A DNA stretch of 64,000 nt from JBBQXK01 sp052387255 (GCA_052387255.1 JBQTJI010000013.1:43940-107939), one strand, 5' to 3'; counted from the stretch's first letter, positions 41,525 to 50,278 are shown. Program-made: numbers and translations. The notes: generated by a model not told the origin, from the letters alone.

Positions 41525-43348
41525 ATGTTCTCCTTGCCCGCCCCCGTGTTCGACGCCACCCCGCAGGGCGGAGCCTTCGGTGACCTGCCCGAATGGGACC
41601 TGTCCGACCTCTACCCCGCGCCCGACGCCCCCGCCTTTGCCGACGACATGGCCCGCGTCGAGGCCGAAGTGCGCGCCTTCGAGGCCGACTACAAGGGCAA
41701 GCTGGCGCTGCTGACCCCTGCGGGGATGCTCGACTGCGTCCGCCGCTATGAGGGCATCGACGTGACCGCGGGGCGGATCATGTCCTATGCGGGGCTGCGC
41801 TACTATCAGAACACGCTGGACAGCGACCGCGCCAAGTTCATGGCCGATGCGCAGGACCGGATCACCGCCGCCACCACGCCGCTGGTCTTCTTCAGCCTCG
41901 AATTCAACCGCCTGGACGACGCGCATCTGGCCGGCCTCTTGGCCGCCAATGCCGACCTCGCCCGCTACAAGCCCGTCATGGACCGCATGCGCGCGATGCG
42001 CCCGCACCAGCTGTCGGACGAGCTGGAAACCTTCCTGCACGACCAATCCACCGTCGGGGCCGCCGCCTGGAACCGCCTCTTCGACGAAACCATGGCCGGG
42101 CTGACCTTTGATGTGGCCGGCGAGGACGACGCGCTGTCGCTTGAATCCGTGCTCAACCTCTTGACCGACACCGACCGGGCCAAACGCGAGGCTGCGGCCC
42201 GCGCGCTTGCCGTCGTCTTCGACAAAAACATCAAGCTCTTCGCCCGCGTCCACAACACGCTGGCCAAGGAAAAGGAAATCCACGATCGCTGGCGCAAGAT
42301 GCCCACCCCCCAGACCGGGCGGCATCTGTCCAACCACGTCGAACCCGAGGTGGTCGCGGCGTTGCGCAATGCCGTCGTCGCGGCCTATCCCAAACTCAGC
42401 CACCGCTACTATCGGCTGAAGGCGCGGTGGATGGGGCTCGACAAGCTGCAGGTCTGGGACCGCAACGCCCCCTTGGCCCTGGAGACCCCGAAACTGATCG
42501 ACTGGCCGACCGCAGAGGCGACCGTGCTGGACGCCTACGGCGCGTTCCACCCGGACCTCGCTGCCATCGCGAAACCCTTCTTCCACAAGGGCTGGATCGA
42601 TGCAGGCGTGAAACCCGGCAAGGCCCCCGGTGCCTTTGCCCACCCGACCGTCACCACCGTGCACCCCTATGTCCTGCTCAACTACCTCGGCAAACCGCGC
42701 GACGTCATGACGCTGGCGCATGAACTGGGCCACGGCGTGCATCAGGTGCTGGCGGCGGGCCAGGGGGAACTTCTGTCCTCCACCCCCCTGACCCTGGCCG
42801 AAACCGCATCGGTGTTCGGCGAGATGCTGACCTTCCGCAGCCTTCTGTCACAGGCCACGACCCCGGCCGAGCGCAAGACCCTGCTCGCGGGCAAGGTCGA
42901 AGACATGATCAACACCGTCGTCCGCCAGATCGCCTTCTACGATTTCGAGTGCAAGCTGCATGCCGCCCGCGCGAAGGGCGAACTGACCCCCGACGACATC
43001 AACGCCCTGTGGATGAGCATCCAGGCCGAAAGCCTGGGTGACGCGTTCGAGTTCATGGACGGCTACGAAACCTTCTGGGCCTACATCCCGCACTTCGTGC
43101 ACTCGCCCTTCTACGTCTATGCCTATGCCTTCGGCGACGGTCTGGTGAACGCGCTGTACGCGGCCTATGCCGAAGGGCTGCCGGGGTTCGAGGACGAGTA
43201 TTTCGAGATGCTGCGCGCAGGCGGGTCCAAGCACCACAAGGACCTGCTTGCCCCCTTCGGCCTCGACCTGTCCGACCCCGCCTTCTGGGACAAAGGCCTG
43301 TCGATGATCGCAGGCTTCATCGACGAGTTGGAGGCGATGGAGGATTAA
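41525..43348 (+). CDS. pepF: M3-family oligoendopeptidase (PepF-like)
   Basis: 607-residue cytosolic zinc peptidase that degrades oligopeptides. The zinc motif HELGHGVHQ (HExxH near residue 400) and downstream LAETASVFGEML (third ligand Glu) are typical of M3B. The helical N-terminal half (LPEWDLSDLYP start; MSYAGLRYYQNTLDSD) and the C-terminal SPFYVYAYAFGDGLVNALY also match. The ATG at 41525 is preceded by AGAGGTG; an ATG at 41495 has poor context. The HNH gene begins three bases after the stop codon. Confidence 0.93.
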   Translation: MFSLPAPVFDATPQGGAFGDLPEWDLSDLYPAPDAPAFADDMARVEAEVRAFEADYKGKLALLTPAGMLDCVRRYEGIDVTAGRIMSYAGLRYYQNTLDSDRAKFMADAQDRITAATTPLVFFSLEFNRLDDAHLAGLLAANADLARYKPVMDRMRAMRPHQLSDELETFLHDQSTVGAAAWNRLFDETMAGLTFDVAGEDDALSLESVLNLLTDTDRAKREAAARALAVVFDKNIKLFARVHNTLAKEKEIHDRWRKMPTPQTGRHLSNHVEPEVVAALRNAVVAAYPKLSHRYYRLKARWMGLDKLQVWDRNAPLALETPKLIDWPTAEATVLDAYGAFHPDLAAIAKPFFHKGWIDAGVKPGKAPGAFAHPTVTTVHPYVLLNYLGKPRDVMTLAHELGHGVHQVLAAGQGELLSSTPLTLAETASVFGEMLTFRSLLSQATTPAERKTLLAGKVEDMINTVVRQIAFYDFECKLHAARAKGELTPDDINALWMSIQAESLGDAFEFMDGYETFWAYIPHFVHSPFYVYAYAFGDGLVNALYAAYAEGLPGFEDEYFEMLRAGGSKHHKDLLAPFGLDLSDPAFWDKGLSMIAGFIDELEAMED

Positions 43349-43351
43349 CCT

Positions 43352-43996
43352 GTGGCGTTGTCGGACGATCTTCCCAGCACAGGACGACTGGAAGTAGTCG
43401 CTGCGATGAACCGTGTCGCAGCAGGGGAAATGCCTGCAGGGTTTGGTCCTGCGCGCATCTGGTTTGTTCGCCATCCCGACAATGGACTGCCCCTCCCGGC
43501 CAAGCAGGTGTGGGGCTTGGCTACTGGCCGACAGGGACGTGATTTCATTTCCCATCAAGCCCGCGATGCCTTGCGCAGATTGGGTTTCACCGTCATCGGC
43601 CCAGACGAGCCTGCTGCCGACATCGCGGAATCACCTTTGTCTCTGGATCAGTTGCCGCCGGTCATTGAAGGTGCCGAGCGGCAGGTAACCCGCAACATCC
43701 GAGAGCGCGATCCAGCCGCCAGACGCGCCGCCGAGACGTTCTGGAGGAACCAATCTGACGGACGCCTTGTCTGCCTTGCATGCCGATTGGACTTCGGCAA
43801 AGCCTATGGTTCACGGGGTGAGGGATTCATGCACTTCCATCACCTTGCCCCGATGGCAGAAGCCGTGGGCGAACGAGAGGTACGTCCCGACGATCTGGTC
43901 CCACTTTGCCCAAACTGTCACGCGATTGCACATCGTGGCGAGAACTTGATCGCACCAAACGAGATTGCCGCCCTTCTTGCTGTGAAACGTGATTGA
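43352..43996 (+). CDS. HNH endonuclease-type protein
   Basis: 214-residue cytosolic protein. The C-terminal HNH/zinc domain is complete: CLACRLDFGKAYG (CxxC) near residue 140, FMHFHHLAPM near residue 158 with the catalytic His, and LVPLCPNCHAIAHR near residue 182 (CxxC...H), as in McrA-like nucleases. The N-terminal 130 residues (FGPARIWFVRHPDNGLPLPAKQVW in outline, then GRDFISHQARDALRRLGF) may bind DNA. The GTG at 43352 has GGAGG eight bases upstream, overlapping the end of the pepF gene. Base composition is less GC-rich than the neighbours, suggesting transfer. No methyltransferase partner is visible. Confidence 0.82.
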   Translation: MALSDDLPSTGRLEVVAAMNRVAAGEMPAGFGPARIWFVRHPDNGLPLPAKQVWGLATGRQGRDFISHQARDALRRLGFTVIGPDEPAADIAESPLSLDQLPPVIEGAERQVTRNIRERDPAARRAAETFWRNQSDGRLVCLACRLDFGKAYGSRGEGFMHFHHLAPMAEAVGEREVRPDDLVPLCPNCHAIAHRGENLIAPNEIAALLAVKRD

Positions 43997-44138
43997 CGGG
44001 TGGGCCACCGAATAGCGTGGCCGGGAGATATCAAGTAAACCTACACTTCATCGGCAAAGCGCGCGAAATTTGGGGGAAACGCACTCCGAATGCGCCCATT
44101 TCCGCCGTAGCCCTAGTCGATGCGGCCTTTCGGTTGGC

Positions 44139-44990
44139 TCACCCCCCCGCCTGACGCTGCGGGTTCACGACGAAGGCCTCCATCGTCGCCTCGGCCTCGT
44201 GCAGGTCGTGGGCGCAGGCGTCGGCGTCGACCAGGTGGACCACGTCGGGCACCAGGTCGGTGATCGGCCCCGACACCAGGATCCGGGCAGACGGATTGCT
44301 GACGCGCAACGCCACGATCAGGCGGGCCAGCGGGAACAGCATCCGGTTGGTCCCCGCCGACAGCCCGATGATGGGATAGCGGTTGTGCCCGATCTCGTGC
44401 ACCAGCGTGTCATGGTCCAGCCCGGCCCGCAGGTCGATCTGCCAGCCGTGCATCGACAACAGGTCGGCGGCCATCGCCACGCCCAGCACATGCGTCTCGC
44501 CGGGCACCGAGGCGAACACCGCGCGGTAGCCCTGCCCGCGCATCGGTCCCGGCCCGAACAGGCGGCGCAGGCCGCGCATGATGGCATAGATGCGCCCGGC
44601 CCCGATCACCACCTCGACCGAGCCGATGCGGTCATCCTCCCACCAGTTGCCCAGGCGGCGCGCGGCCACGGCCAGATAGCCCAGATACAGACCCTCGACC
44701 GTCGCCCCTGCGGCGTGCGCCTCCATGACGATCTCGGTCGCCTCGCGCTCGTCGTCGCCCAGCAGGGCGTGGCACAGCGCGTCGATCCGCGCCTCGGTCA
44801 CGTCGTCGGAATGGTCGCGGCCTGCAGGCTCGGCGACCGCCGACCGCTGCGACAGGCGCGCGATCACCTCGGTCGCCAGGGCCTGCACCGCATCCCCCGG
44901 CAGCCGCGACGACGGCGCGTCGAAGATGCCCTTGGCCCTTTCGAACGCCGTCGAGTCGATCAGTTGCCCGCCCTCGGAGTATTTTTGCAT
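44139..44990 (-). CDS. PpaA/AerR-like cobalamin-binding regulator
   Basis: 283-residue cytosolic protein with a helical domain and a B12-binding Rossmann domain. The helical part contains GYLAVAARRLGNWWEDDRIGSVEV near residue 105. The B12 half has the variant cobalamin motif PGETHVLGVAMAADLLSMHGW near residue 165, where ETHVLG replaces the usual DxHxxG, then PIIGLSAGTNRM and ARILVSGP. In Rhodobacter, AerR/PpaA proteins counter the photosystem repressor CrtJ/PpsR in a B12- and light-dependent way. No photosynthesis gene is in the window. The ATG at 44990 has AGGAAG upstream. A TGT-N12-ACA site lies about 155 bp upstream. Confidence 0.83.
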   Translation of the reverse strand: MQKYSEGGQLIDSTAFERAKGIFDAPSSRLPGDAVQALATEVIARLSQRSAVAEPAGRDHSDDVTEARIDALCHALLGDDEREATEIVMEAHAAGATVEGLYLGYLAVAARRLGNWWEDDRIGSVEVVIGAGRIYAIMRGLRRLFGPGPMRGQGYRAVFASVPGETHVLGVAMAADLLSMHGWQIDLRAGLDHDTLVHEIGHNRYPIIGLSAGTNRMLFPLARLIVALRVSNPSARILVSGPITDLVPDVVHLVDADACAHDLHEAEATMEAFVVNPQRQAGG

Positions 44991-45144
44991 TGCGAACGCT
45001 TCCTGCGAAGAGTGCGGGTATGTCTGGAAGCGCAGGCGATTCCCCCCGACCTGCGCTTCGTAATGCTAGCAGACGCGGGCTGCCCATCAAGGTTTACATT
45101 GCTGTGCAGGAATTCTGATTGTTGTTGAATTGGTTGGCAAAAAT

Positions 45145-45162
45145 ATGTCTAGTTTGGTTGAC
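45145..45162. promoter_or_regulatory. TGT-N12-ACA motif (CrtJ/PpsR-type site)
   Basis: TGTCTAGTTTGGTTGACA matches the palindromic consensus TGT-N12-ACA of the CrtJ/PpsR repressor. It lies in an AT-rich stretch of the 227-bp gap upstream of the PpaA/AerR-like gene, where autoregulation by CrtJ/PpsR is plausible. Functional binding is inferred. A six-base consensus occurs by chance about once per 4 kb per strand, so this is only supportive in context. Confidence 0.45.
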
Positions 45163-45170
45163 ACTTTCTG

Positions 45171-45205
45171 CGTCAGCCAGGGCCGGACTGTCCGGCCCTG
45201 CTGAC
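45171..45205 (-). terminator. stem-loop terminator after the Gfo/Idh/MocA oxidoreductase gene
   Basis: Near-perfect inverted repeat of about 17 bp (GTCAGC-AGGGCCGGAC / GTCCGGCCCT-GGCTGAC) just beyond the stop at 45218 on the minus strand. There is no long T-run, so it could be a terminator or a 3'-end-stabilising hairpin. Confidence 0.6.
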
Positions 45206-45217
45206 ACAAATGCGTGA

Positions 45218-46213
45218 TTACACCGGCCGGGCCACGGCAAAGATGCGGTCGATCATGGCCTGTGTGCCGCGCGTGAATTCCAGCGGACAGGCATACGCCG
45301 CGCCGTCGCGGACCGACCGCCCGAAGGCCTCGACCTGCAGCACGTACTGGTTCACCGCCGGAAACCGCTCGACCACACGCACCAGGCCGGGACGGTCGAT
45401 CTGCACCTGGGCCTGGTCGTGGACCCCTGCATTGAACGGGCCGCTGTTGACGCGGATCAGGCCCCTGTCGCCGTGGAACGTCATCTCCTGGCGGTTGAAC
45501 ATCCGCATCGAGGTTGTGGCGGCATAGGGAAAGCGGTGGCCGTTGCCCTCGCACAGCCCGGTGACCTCGGCCCAGACGTCCACGTCGTTCTCGAACACGG
45601 CACGGGCCGCCAGACTGTCCAGCACCGGCTCGGCCCCGCTCACGAACCGGGCCGAGCCATAGGTGTAGACGCCGATGTCGCGGATGCCGCCGCCGCCCGT
45701 CTCGGGGCGGTTGCGGATGTTGCCGGTGTCGGTGCGGTTGTCATAGGAAAACACCCCGTCCACCTGGCACAGCGTGCCGATGGCCCCTTCCGCCACCAGG
45801 TCGCGCGCCCGCTGCCATTGCGGATGATGCACGATCATGAACGCCTCGGCGGCCAGCAGGCCGCTGGCGTCGCGGGCGGCGATGATCGTGTCGATCTCGG
45901 CGGCGGTCAGCGAGATCGGCTTTTCCGTCAGCACATGCTTGCCCGCCGCAAGCGCCTTTAGCGTCCACTCGACGTGCAGGTGGTTCGGCAGCGGCACATA
46001 GACCGCATCGATCCCCGGATCGGCCAAGAGGTCGTCATAGCTGCCGAAGACGCGGGTGTCGGGCGAGAACGCCAGATACCCCTCGGCCTTGGCGGCATCC
46101 GACGTGGCCAGCCCCGCCAGCCGCGCGCCATGGGCGGCATGGATGGCCGGGGCCATCTGCTCCCGCGCGAACTTCGAGGCCCCCAGAATGCCCCAGTTGA
46201 CCGTCTGCGTCAT
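45218..46213 (-). CDS. Gfo/Idh/MocA family NAD(P)-dependent oxidoreductase
   Basis: 331-residue cytosolic dehydrogenase, probably acting on a sugar or polyol. The N-terminal Rossmann domain starts VNWGILGASKFAREQM, and the family motif HVLTEKPISLTAAE lies near residue 92 (Lys of the EKP). AFMIVHHPQWQRARDLV near residue 123 and GGGGIRDIGVYTYGSARF near residue 172 (catalytic Asp/His type) follow. The ATG at 46213 has AAGGGGG upstream. The substrate is unknown. It lies 72 bp downstream of the LysR gene, on the same strand, and may be under that promoter. Confidence 0.9.
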   Translation of the reverse strand: MTQTVNWGILGASKFAREQMAPAIHAAHGARLAGLATSDAAKAEGYLAFSPDTRVFGSYDDLLADPGIDAVYVPLPNHLHVEWTLKALAAGKHVLTEKPISLTAAEIDTIIAARDASGLLAAEAFMIVHHPQWQRARDLVAEGAIGTLCQVDGVFSYDNRTDTGNIRNRPETGGGGIRDIGVYTYGSARFVSGAEPVLDSLAARAVFENDVDVWAEVTGLCEGNGHRFPYAATTSMRMFNRQEMTFHGDRGLIRVNSGPFNAGVHDQAQVQIDRPGLVRVVERFPAVNQYVLQVEAFGRSVRDGAAYACPLEFTRGTQAMIDRIFAVARPV

Positions 46214-46285
46214 GGATCGCCCCCTTTGACCTGCCCTTTGCCCGTATTCCTAGGCCGCAGGCCCCCGGCCGCGCAACCTGTCTTG

Positions 46286-47215
46286 TCAGGGACCTGCCGG
46301 AAGCGCCCCGGCCAGATGCCGCGCCAGATGGTCGACACAGGCCCTGACGCGCGTGGCCATCAGCCGGTTCGAAGGGTAGACGGCATAGATGCCTGCCTCG
46401 GGCGTTGCCCAGTCGGCCAGCACGCGCACCAGCCGCCCCTCGGCCAGTTCGCGCGTCACCGCCCAGTCCGGCAGCGCCGTCAGCCCGAACCCGTCCAGCG
46501 CAGCCTGCCGCAGAGAGGCCGTGGCATGGGTCAGAAGCGCCGGGGCCACCGGCACGACGACCGGCCCGTCCGGCCCGCGAAACCGCCACTCCCGGCCCCA
46601 GAACACAGGCGCAAACCCGATCAGCCGGTGGCGCGGCATGTCATGGGGATGCCCCGGCACCCCTGCCCCGGCCAGATAGGCAGGGGCTGCAACGATGACA
46701 GGGCGCGACGTCCCCAGCCGCCGAACGATCAGTCCGGGGTCAGGGTCGATGGCAATGCGGATCGCCAGGTCGAAGCCACGGGCCACCAGGTCGATTTGGC
46801 GCACATCCTCGACCAGTTCGACCGACAGCCGGGGATGCGCCCGCAGGAACCCGACCAGCGCGGGCACCAGATAGCGGTCGGCAAAGTCGTCGACCGCTCC
46901 GATCCTCAGGCGTCCGGACGGTTCCTCGGCCTGGGCAGCGATCTCGCTCAGGCCGGCCTGCGCCTCGTCGATGGCGCGGCGCACGCGGGTGTAAAGGGCG
47001 CGTCCTGCCTCGGTCGCGGTGACGTGACGGGTGGTGCGATCGAACAGCCGCGCACCGACGCGGGTTTCCAGCGCACGCACCGCCTCGCTGACCCGCGACC
47101 GCGACAGGTTCAGCGCCTCGGCCGCCTTGCTGAAGCTGCCGAACTCGGCCACGCGGGCGAAGATTTCCAGATCGTCGAACAGCGCCACGCGGCATTGTTC
47201 GGCCAAACCGAACAT
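46286..47215 (-). CDS. LysR-type transcriptional regulator
   Basis: 309-residue DNA-binding regulator. An N-terminal winged helix-turn-helix (FARVAEFGSFSKAAEALNLSRSRVSEAV in outline, residues 18-48, then GARLFDRTTRHVTATEAG) is followed by a periplasmic-binding-like effector domain (SGRLRIGAVDDFADRYL near residue 100). It is divergent from the cupin gene with 84 bp between starts, so the cupin gene is its likely target. The effector is unknown. No unambiguous T-N11-A LysR box could be chosen. Confidence 0.92.
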   Translation of the reverse strand: MFGLAEQCRVALFDDLEIFARVAEFGSFSKAAEALNLSRSRVSEAVRALETRVGARLFDRTTRHVTATEAGRALYTRVRRAIDEAQAGLSEIAAQAEEPSGRLRIGAVDDFADRYLVPALVGFLRAHPRLSVELVEDVRQIDLVARGFDLAIRIAIDPDPGLIVRRLGTSRPVIVAAPAYLAGAGVPGHPHDMPRHRLIGFAPVFWGREWRFRGPDGPVVVPVAPALLTHATASLRQAALDGFGLTALPDWAVTRELAEGRLVRVLADWATPEAGIYAVYPSNRLMATRVRACVDHLARHLAGALPAGP

Positions 47216-47299
47216 CCTGTCCAGTCCCCGGTGTCTTCTCGCGCGCGGCGGGTGGGGTATGCCCTAGGCCACGGACCATCAGAGCCAAGGAGACCGACC

Positions 47300-47761
47300 A
47301 TGCTCGACACGACCCCCTTTCAGGACGCCGCCGTTGCCCTGCCCGCCGAAATCCCCCTCAGCCTGGCCTTCGGGCGACGCCGCATCCACGTCACCGCCGC
47401 CCAGACCGGCGGCCGCATCTCGGCCTGGGAAGAGATCGTCGGCCCCGGCGAAGGAACGCCGCCCCACATCCACCATCGCGAGGACGAGCTTTTCCATGTT
47501 CTGGAGGGCCGTCTTCGCATCTGGTGCGGGAACGAGACCTTCGAGGTGGGAACGGGCGCGACTGCCGTTCTGCCGCGCGGCGTTCGCCACCATTTCCTGA
47601 ACGAAAGCGGCAGCGATGCTCGCGCACTGGTCGTCTGCACGCCGGGCGGTTTCGAGGGGATGCTGGCAGAGGCAGGTGACCGACTGGCCCGCGATCCCGC
47701 GACCGGCCCCGAGGTCTTTGCCGAACTGGCCCCCCACTATGGGCTGGAATTCGTGGCCTAG
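47300..47761 (+). CDS. cupin domain protein
   Basis: 153-residue cytosolic single cupin. Motif 1 reads GEGTPPHIHHREDELFHVLEG near residue 52 (G-x5-HxH-x3,4-E), and motif 2 reads VLPRGVRHHFLN near residue 92 (PxGxxH). The metal-binding His/His/Glu/His set is therefore complete. AAGGAG lies just before the ATG at 47300. Role: probably a metal-dependent dioxygenase, isomerase or sensor; no substrate can be given. It is divergently paired with the LysR gene. Confidence 0.88.
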   Translation: MLDTTPFQDAAVALPAEIPLSLAFGRRRIHVTAAQTGGRISAWEEIVGPGEGTPPHIHHREDELFHVLEGRLRIWCGNETFEVGTGATAVLPRGVRHHFLNESGSDARALVVCTPGGFEGMLAEAGDRLARDPATGPEVFAELAPHYGLEFVA

Positions 47762-47814
47762 GCGCAGGTGGCCCGGCAACCCCGCCCGACCAGGGGCGGG
47801 GTAGAAGGCCGATG

Positions 47815-48711
47815 TCACGCCGGGATCAGCATGCCCTTGCCGCGCGCCAGTTCGCGCATGCGGTCCTGCAGTTTTTCGAACGCGCGCACCTCGATCTGGC
47901 GGATGCGTTCGCGGCTGACGCCGTAGCTTTCCGACAGTTCTTCCAGCGTCACCGGCGTGTCGGCCAGGCGGCGCTGCACCAGGATGTCCTTTTCCCGGTC
48001 GTTCAGCACGGCCATCGCCTGCATCAGCAACTCGCGCCGGGCATCCAGTTCGTCGCGCTCGGCGTAGGCCCCGGCCTGGTCGCTGTCTTCATCCTCAAGC
48101 CAGTCCTGCCACTGCGTGCCGCCGTCGCCGTCGTTGCCGACCATCGCGTTCAGGCTGGCATCGCCGCCCGACAGGCGGCGGTTCATGTCGATCACCTCGT
48201 CCTCGCTGACCGACAGGTCGCGGGCGATCTGGGCCAGATTCTCGGGGCGCAGGTCGCCCTCTTCCAGCGCGCCGACCTTGGCCTTGGCCTTGCGCAGGTT
48301 GAAGAACAGCTTCTTCTGGGCACTGGTGGTGCCCATCTTGACAAGGCTCAACGACCGCAGGATGTACTACTGGATCGAGGCGCGGATCCACAACATGGCA
48401 TAGGTCGCCAGACGGAATCCGCGCTCGGGGTCGAACCGTTTCACCGCCTGCATCAACCCGACGTTCGCCTCGGAAATCACCTCAGCCTGCGGCAGGCCAT
48501 AGCCGCGGTAGCCCATGGCGATCTTGGCGGCCAGGCGCAGGTGGCTGGTGACCATCTTGTGCGCGGCCTCGGTGTCCTGATGGTCAACCCACCGCTTGGC
48601 CAGCATGTATTCCTCTTCCGGCTCCAGCAGCGGAAACTTGCGGATCTCCTGCATGTAGCGGTTCAGCCCCTGTTCGGGGCTGGGTGCGGGAAGGTTCGTG
48701 TAGGTGCTCAT
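47815..48711 (-). pseudogene. rpoH: rpoH heat-shock sigma-32 factor, interrupted by an in-frame TAG
   Basis: The full frame is 298 codons, the usual RpoH length. It codes for conserved region 1.1-2.2 (YMQEIRKFPLLEPEEEYMLA; LRLAAKIAMGYRGYGLPQAEVI in outline), the RpoH box region and region 4.2 (YGVSRERIRQIEVRAFEKL). The reading frame is broken by TAG at 48367-48369, where relatives have Glu in SIQEYILRSW. Two nearby changes, YAMLWI for YAMWWI (48391-48393) and RSLS for RSWS (48349-48351), remove region 2.3 tryptophans. All three fit a single G-to-T change on the coding strand. Either the gene is decayed (many Rhodobacterales keep a second rpoH) or this is clustered base-calling error. Confidence 0.88.
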
Positions 48712-48906
48712 CTCGTGCCCCCTGATCTCCGCCGGTGCCTTGCGCCCCCGGGCGGGCCGAAGACCCTAAGGCTCGCAGGCCGTTCCTGCAAGTCCCCGTT
48801 CTCTGGCATCGACCTTAACGTCAGGTGTTTGCGACTCCGTCGCAAGTAAAGCATTGTAACATTCCGTTCACGCGGATGTCAGGCCAGGTGCGGCAGATTC
48901 GGGCGG

Positions 48907-49950
48907 TCAGGCCGCAGCCCCGGCCCGCAGCGCCGCGATCAGGTCGGCCAGGTCGGCAGGCAGGGCAGCAGCAAAGGCCATCTGCGCGCCGGTCACCGGA
49001 TGGACAAAGCCCAGGGTGGCGGCGTGCAGGGCCTGGCGGGCAAAGCCGTTCGCCACTTCGGCGGCCCGCTCTCCGACCGCCCTGGCCGACAACCGCCGCG
49101 CGCCGCCGTAGACCGCATCGCCCAGCAATCCATGCCCCGCATGGGCCATGTGCACCCGGATCTGATGCGTCCGCCCCGTCTCCAGCCAGCACTCGGCCAG
49201 CGCCGCCACGCCCGCAAAAGCCTCGGTCACCCGCACCCGCGTCACCGCATGCCGCCCGGCACCGTCGGCCACCACGGCCTGGCGCTGCCGGTCGGTGCGG
49301 TGCCGGTCCAGGCCCGTCGCGATGCGGATCACACCGCCCGCCTCGAACGACACGCCCCGCTGCCCACGCAGCCGGGGGTCGGCGGCATCGGGCACGCCAT
49401 GGCAGACGGCCAGATAGCGCCGCTCGACGCTGTGGGCTTCGAACTGCGCGGCCAGGCCATGGTGCGCCCGGTCCGACTTGGCCACCACCAGAAGGCCCGT
49501 CGTGTCCTTGTCGATGCGGTGCACGATGCCGGGCCGCCGCTCGCCCCCCACCCCCGACAGCGTGTCGCCGCAATGGGCCAAGAGCGCATTGACCAGCGTG
49601 CCGGAAAGCGACCCTGGCGCGGGATGGACCACCATGCCCGCAGGCTTGTCGATCACGATCAGGTCGGCATCCTCGTGCACCACCGCCAGCGGGATGGCCT
49701 CGGCCAGTGTCCGCGTCTCGGTCGGCGGGTCGATCTGCACCACGAACACCTGCCCCGCCTGCACCCGCGCCTTTGGGTCGGTCACGGCCACGCCGTCGCG
49801 CGTCACCGCGCCCTCGGCGATCATCCGCATCAGGCGGCTGCGCGACAGGTCGGCGGCCTCTGGCACGGCACGGGCGAGTGCCTTATCCAGACGGTCCGGG
49901 GCATCCGGCCCCAGCGTGACGGACAACACCCCGTCGAAAGGACGAACCAT
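48907..49950 (-). CDS. rluD: RluA/RluD-family 23S rRNA pseudouridine synthase
   Basis: 347-residue enzyme. An N-terminal S4 RNA-binding domain (DRLDKALARAVPEAADLSRSRLM in outline, residues 18-40) precedes the catalytic domain. The active-site segment is GIVHRIDKDTTGLLVVAK near residue 140, with catalytic Asp in HRIDKDT. GRTHQIRVHMAHAGHGLLGDAVYG near residue 258 also fits. RluD-type enzymes modify U1911/1915/1917; the exact member is by resemblance. Its start codon shares two bases with the start codon of the divergent DUF6476 gene; GGAG lies eight bases before its ATG within that neighbour's coding start. Confidence 0.9.
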   Translation of the reverse strand: MVRPFDGVLSVTLGPDAPDRLDKALARAVPEAADLSRSRLMRMIAEGAVTRDGVAVTDPKARVQAGQVFVVQIDPPTETRTLAEAIPLAVVHEDADLIVIDKPAGMVVHPAPGSLSGTLVNALLAHCGDTLSGVGGERRPGIVHRIDKDTTGLLVVAKSDRAHHGLAAQFEAHSVERRYLAVCHGVPDAADPRLRGQRGVSFEAGGVIRIATGLDRHRTDRQRQAVVADGAGRHAVTRVRVTEAFAGVAALAECWLETGRTHQIRVHMAHAGHGLLGDAVYGGARRLSARAVGERAAEVANGFARQALHAATLGFVHPVTGAQMAFAAALPADLADLIAALRAGAAA

Positions 49951-50278
49951 GGATCAGGCTCCGGCACCGGATGGGCTTCCGCCCAGCCTTCGGTTTCTCA
50001 AATGGCTGGTGATCCTCTTGACGCTCACCATGATCGGGGGGGTCATAACGGTCGTCGCGGTGCTTGTCACCCGCATCCCGGACACCTTCGGGCAGGTCGC
50101 CCCCCCCGCCCTGCCCGCAGCCCTGACGCTGCCGCCGGGCGTGACCGCCGGGGCGGTGACCTTCGGCGCGGGGTGGATCGCCGTCGTGGGCCAGGGCGCG
50201 GACGGGGCCGAGCGGATCCTGATCTACGCCCCCGACGGCCGGCTGCGCCAGGACGTCCCGCTGCTGCCCGCCCCTTGA
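49949..50278 (+). CDS. DUF6476 family small membrane protein
   Basis: 109-residue membrane-anchored protein. One N-terminal transmembrane helix (FLKWLVILLTLTMIGGVITVVAVLV, about residues 17-41) is followed by a short periplasmic beta-rich tail (PPGVTAGAVTFGAGWIAVVGQ) ending QDVPLLPAP. It fits the rhodobacterial DUF6476 group by size and topology. The ATG at 49949 has AAAGGA upstream, inside the divergent rluD 5' end. Function unknown. Confidence 0.78.
   Translation: MDQAPAPDGLPPSLRFLKWLVILLTLTMIGGVITVVAVLVTRIPDTFGQVAPPALPAALTLPPGVTAGAVTFGAGWIAVVGQGADGAERILIYAPDGRLRQDVPLLPAP

Noticed and set aside
45189..45206. Second TGT-N12-ACA upstream of the PpaA/AerR-like gene
   Set aside because: It falls within the hairpin after the oxidoreductase gene, so base pairing explains the sequence; it is probably chance.
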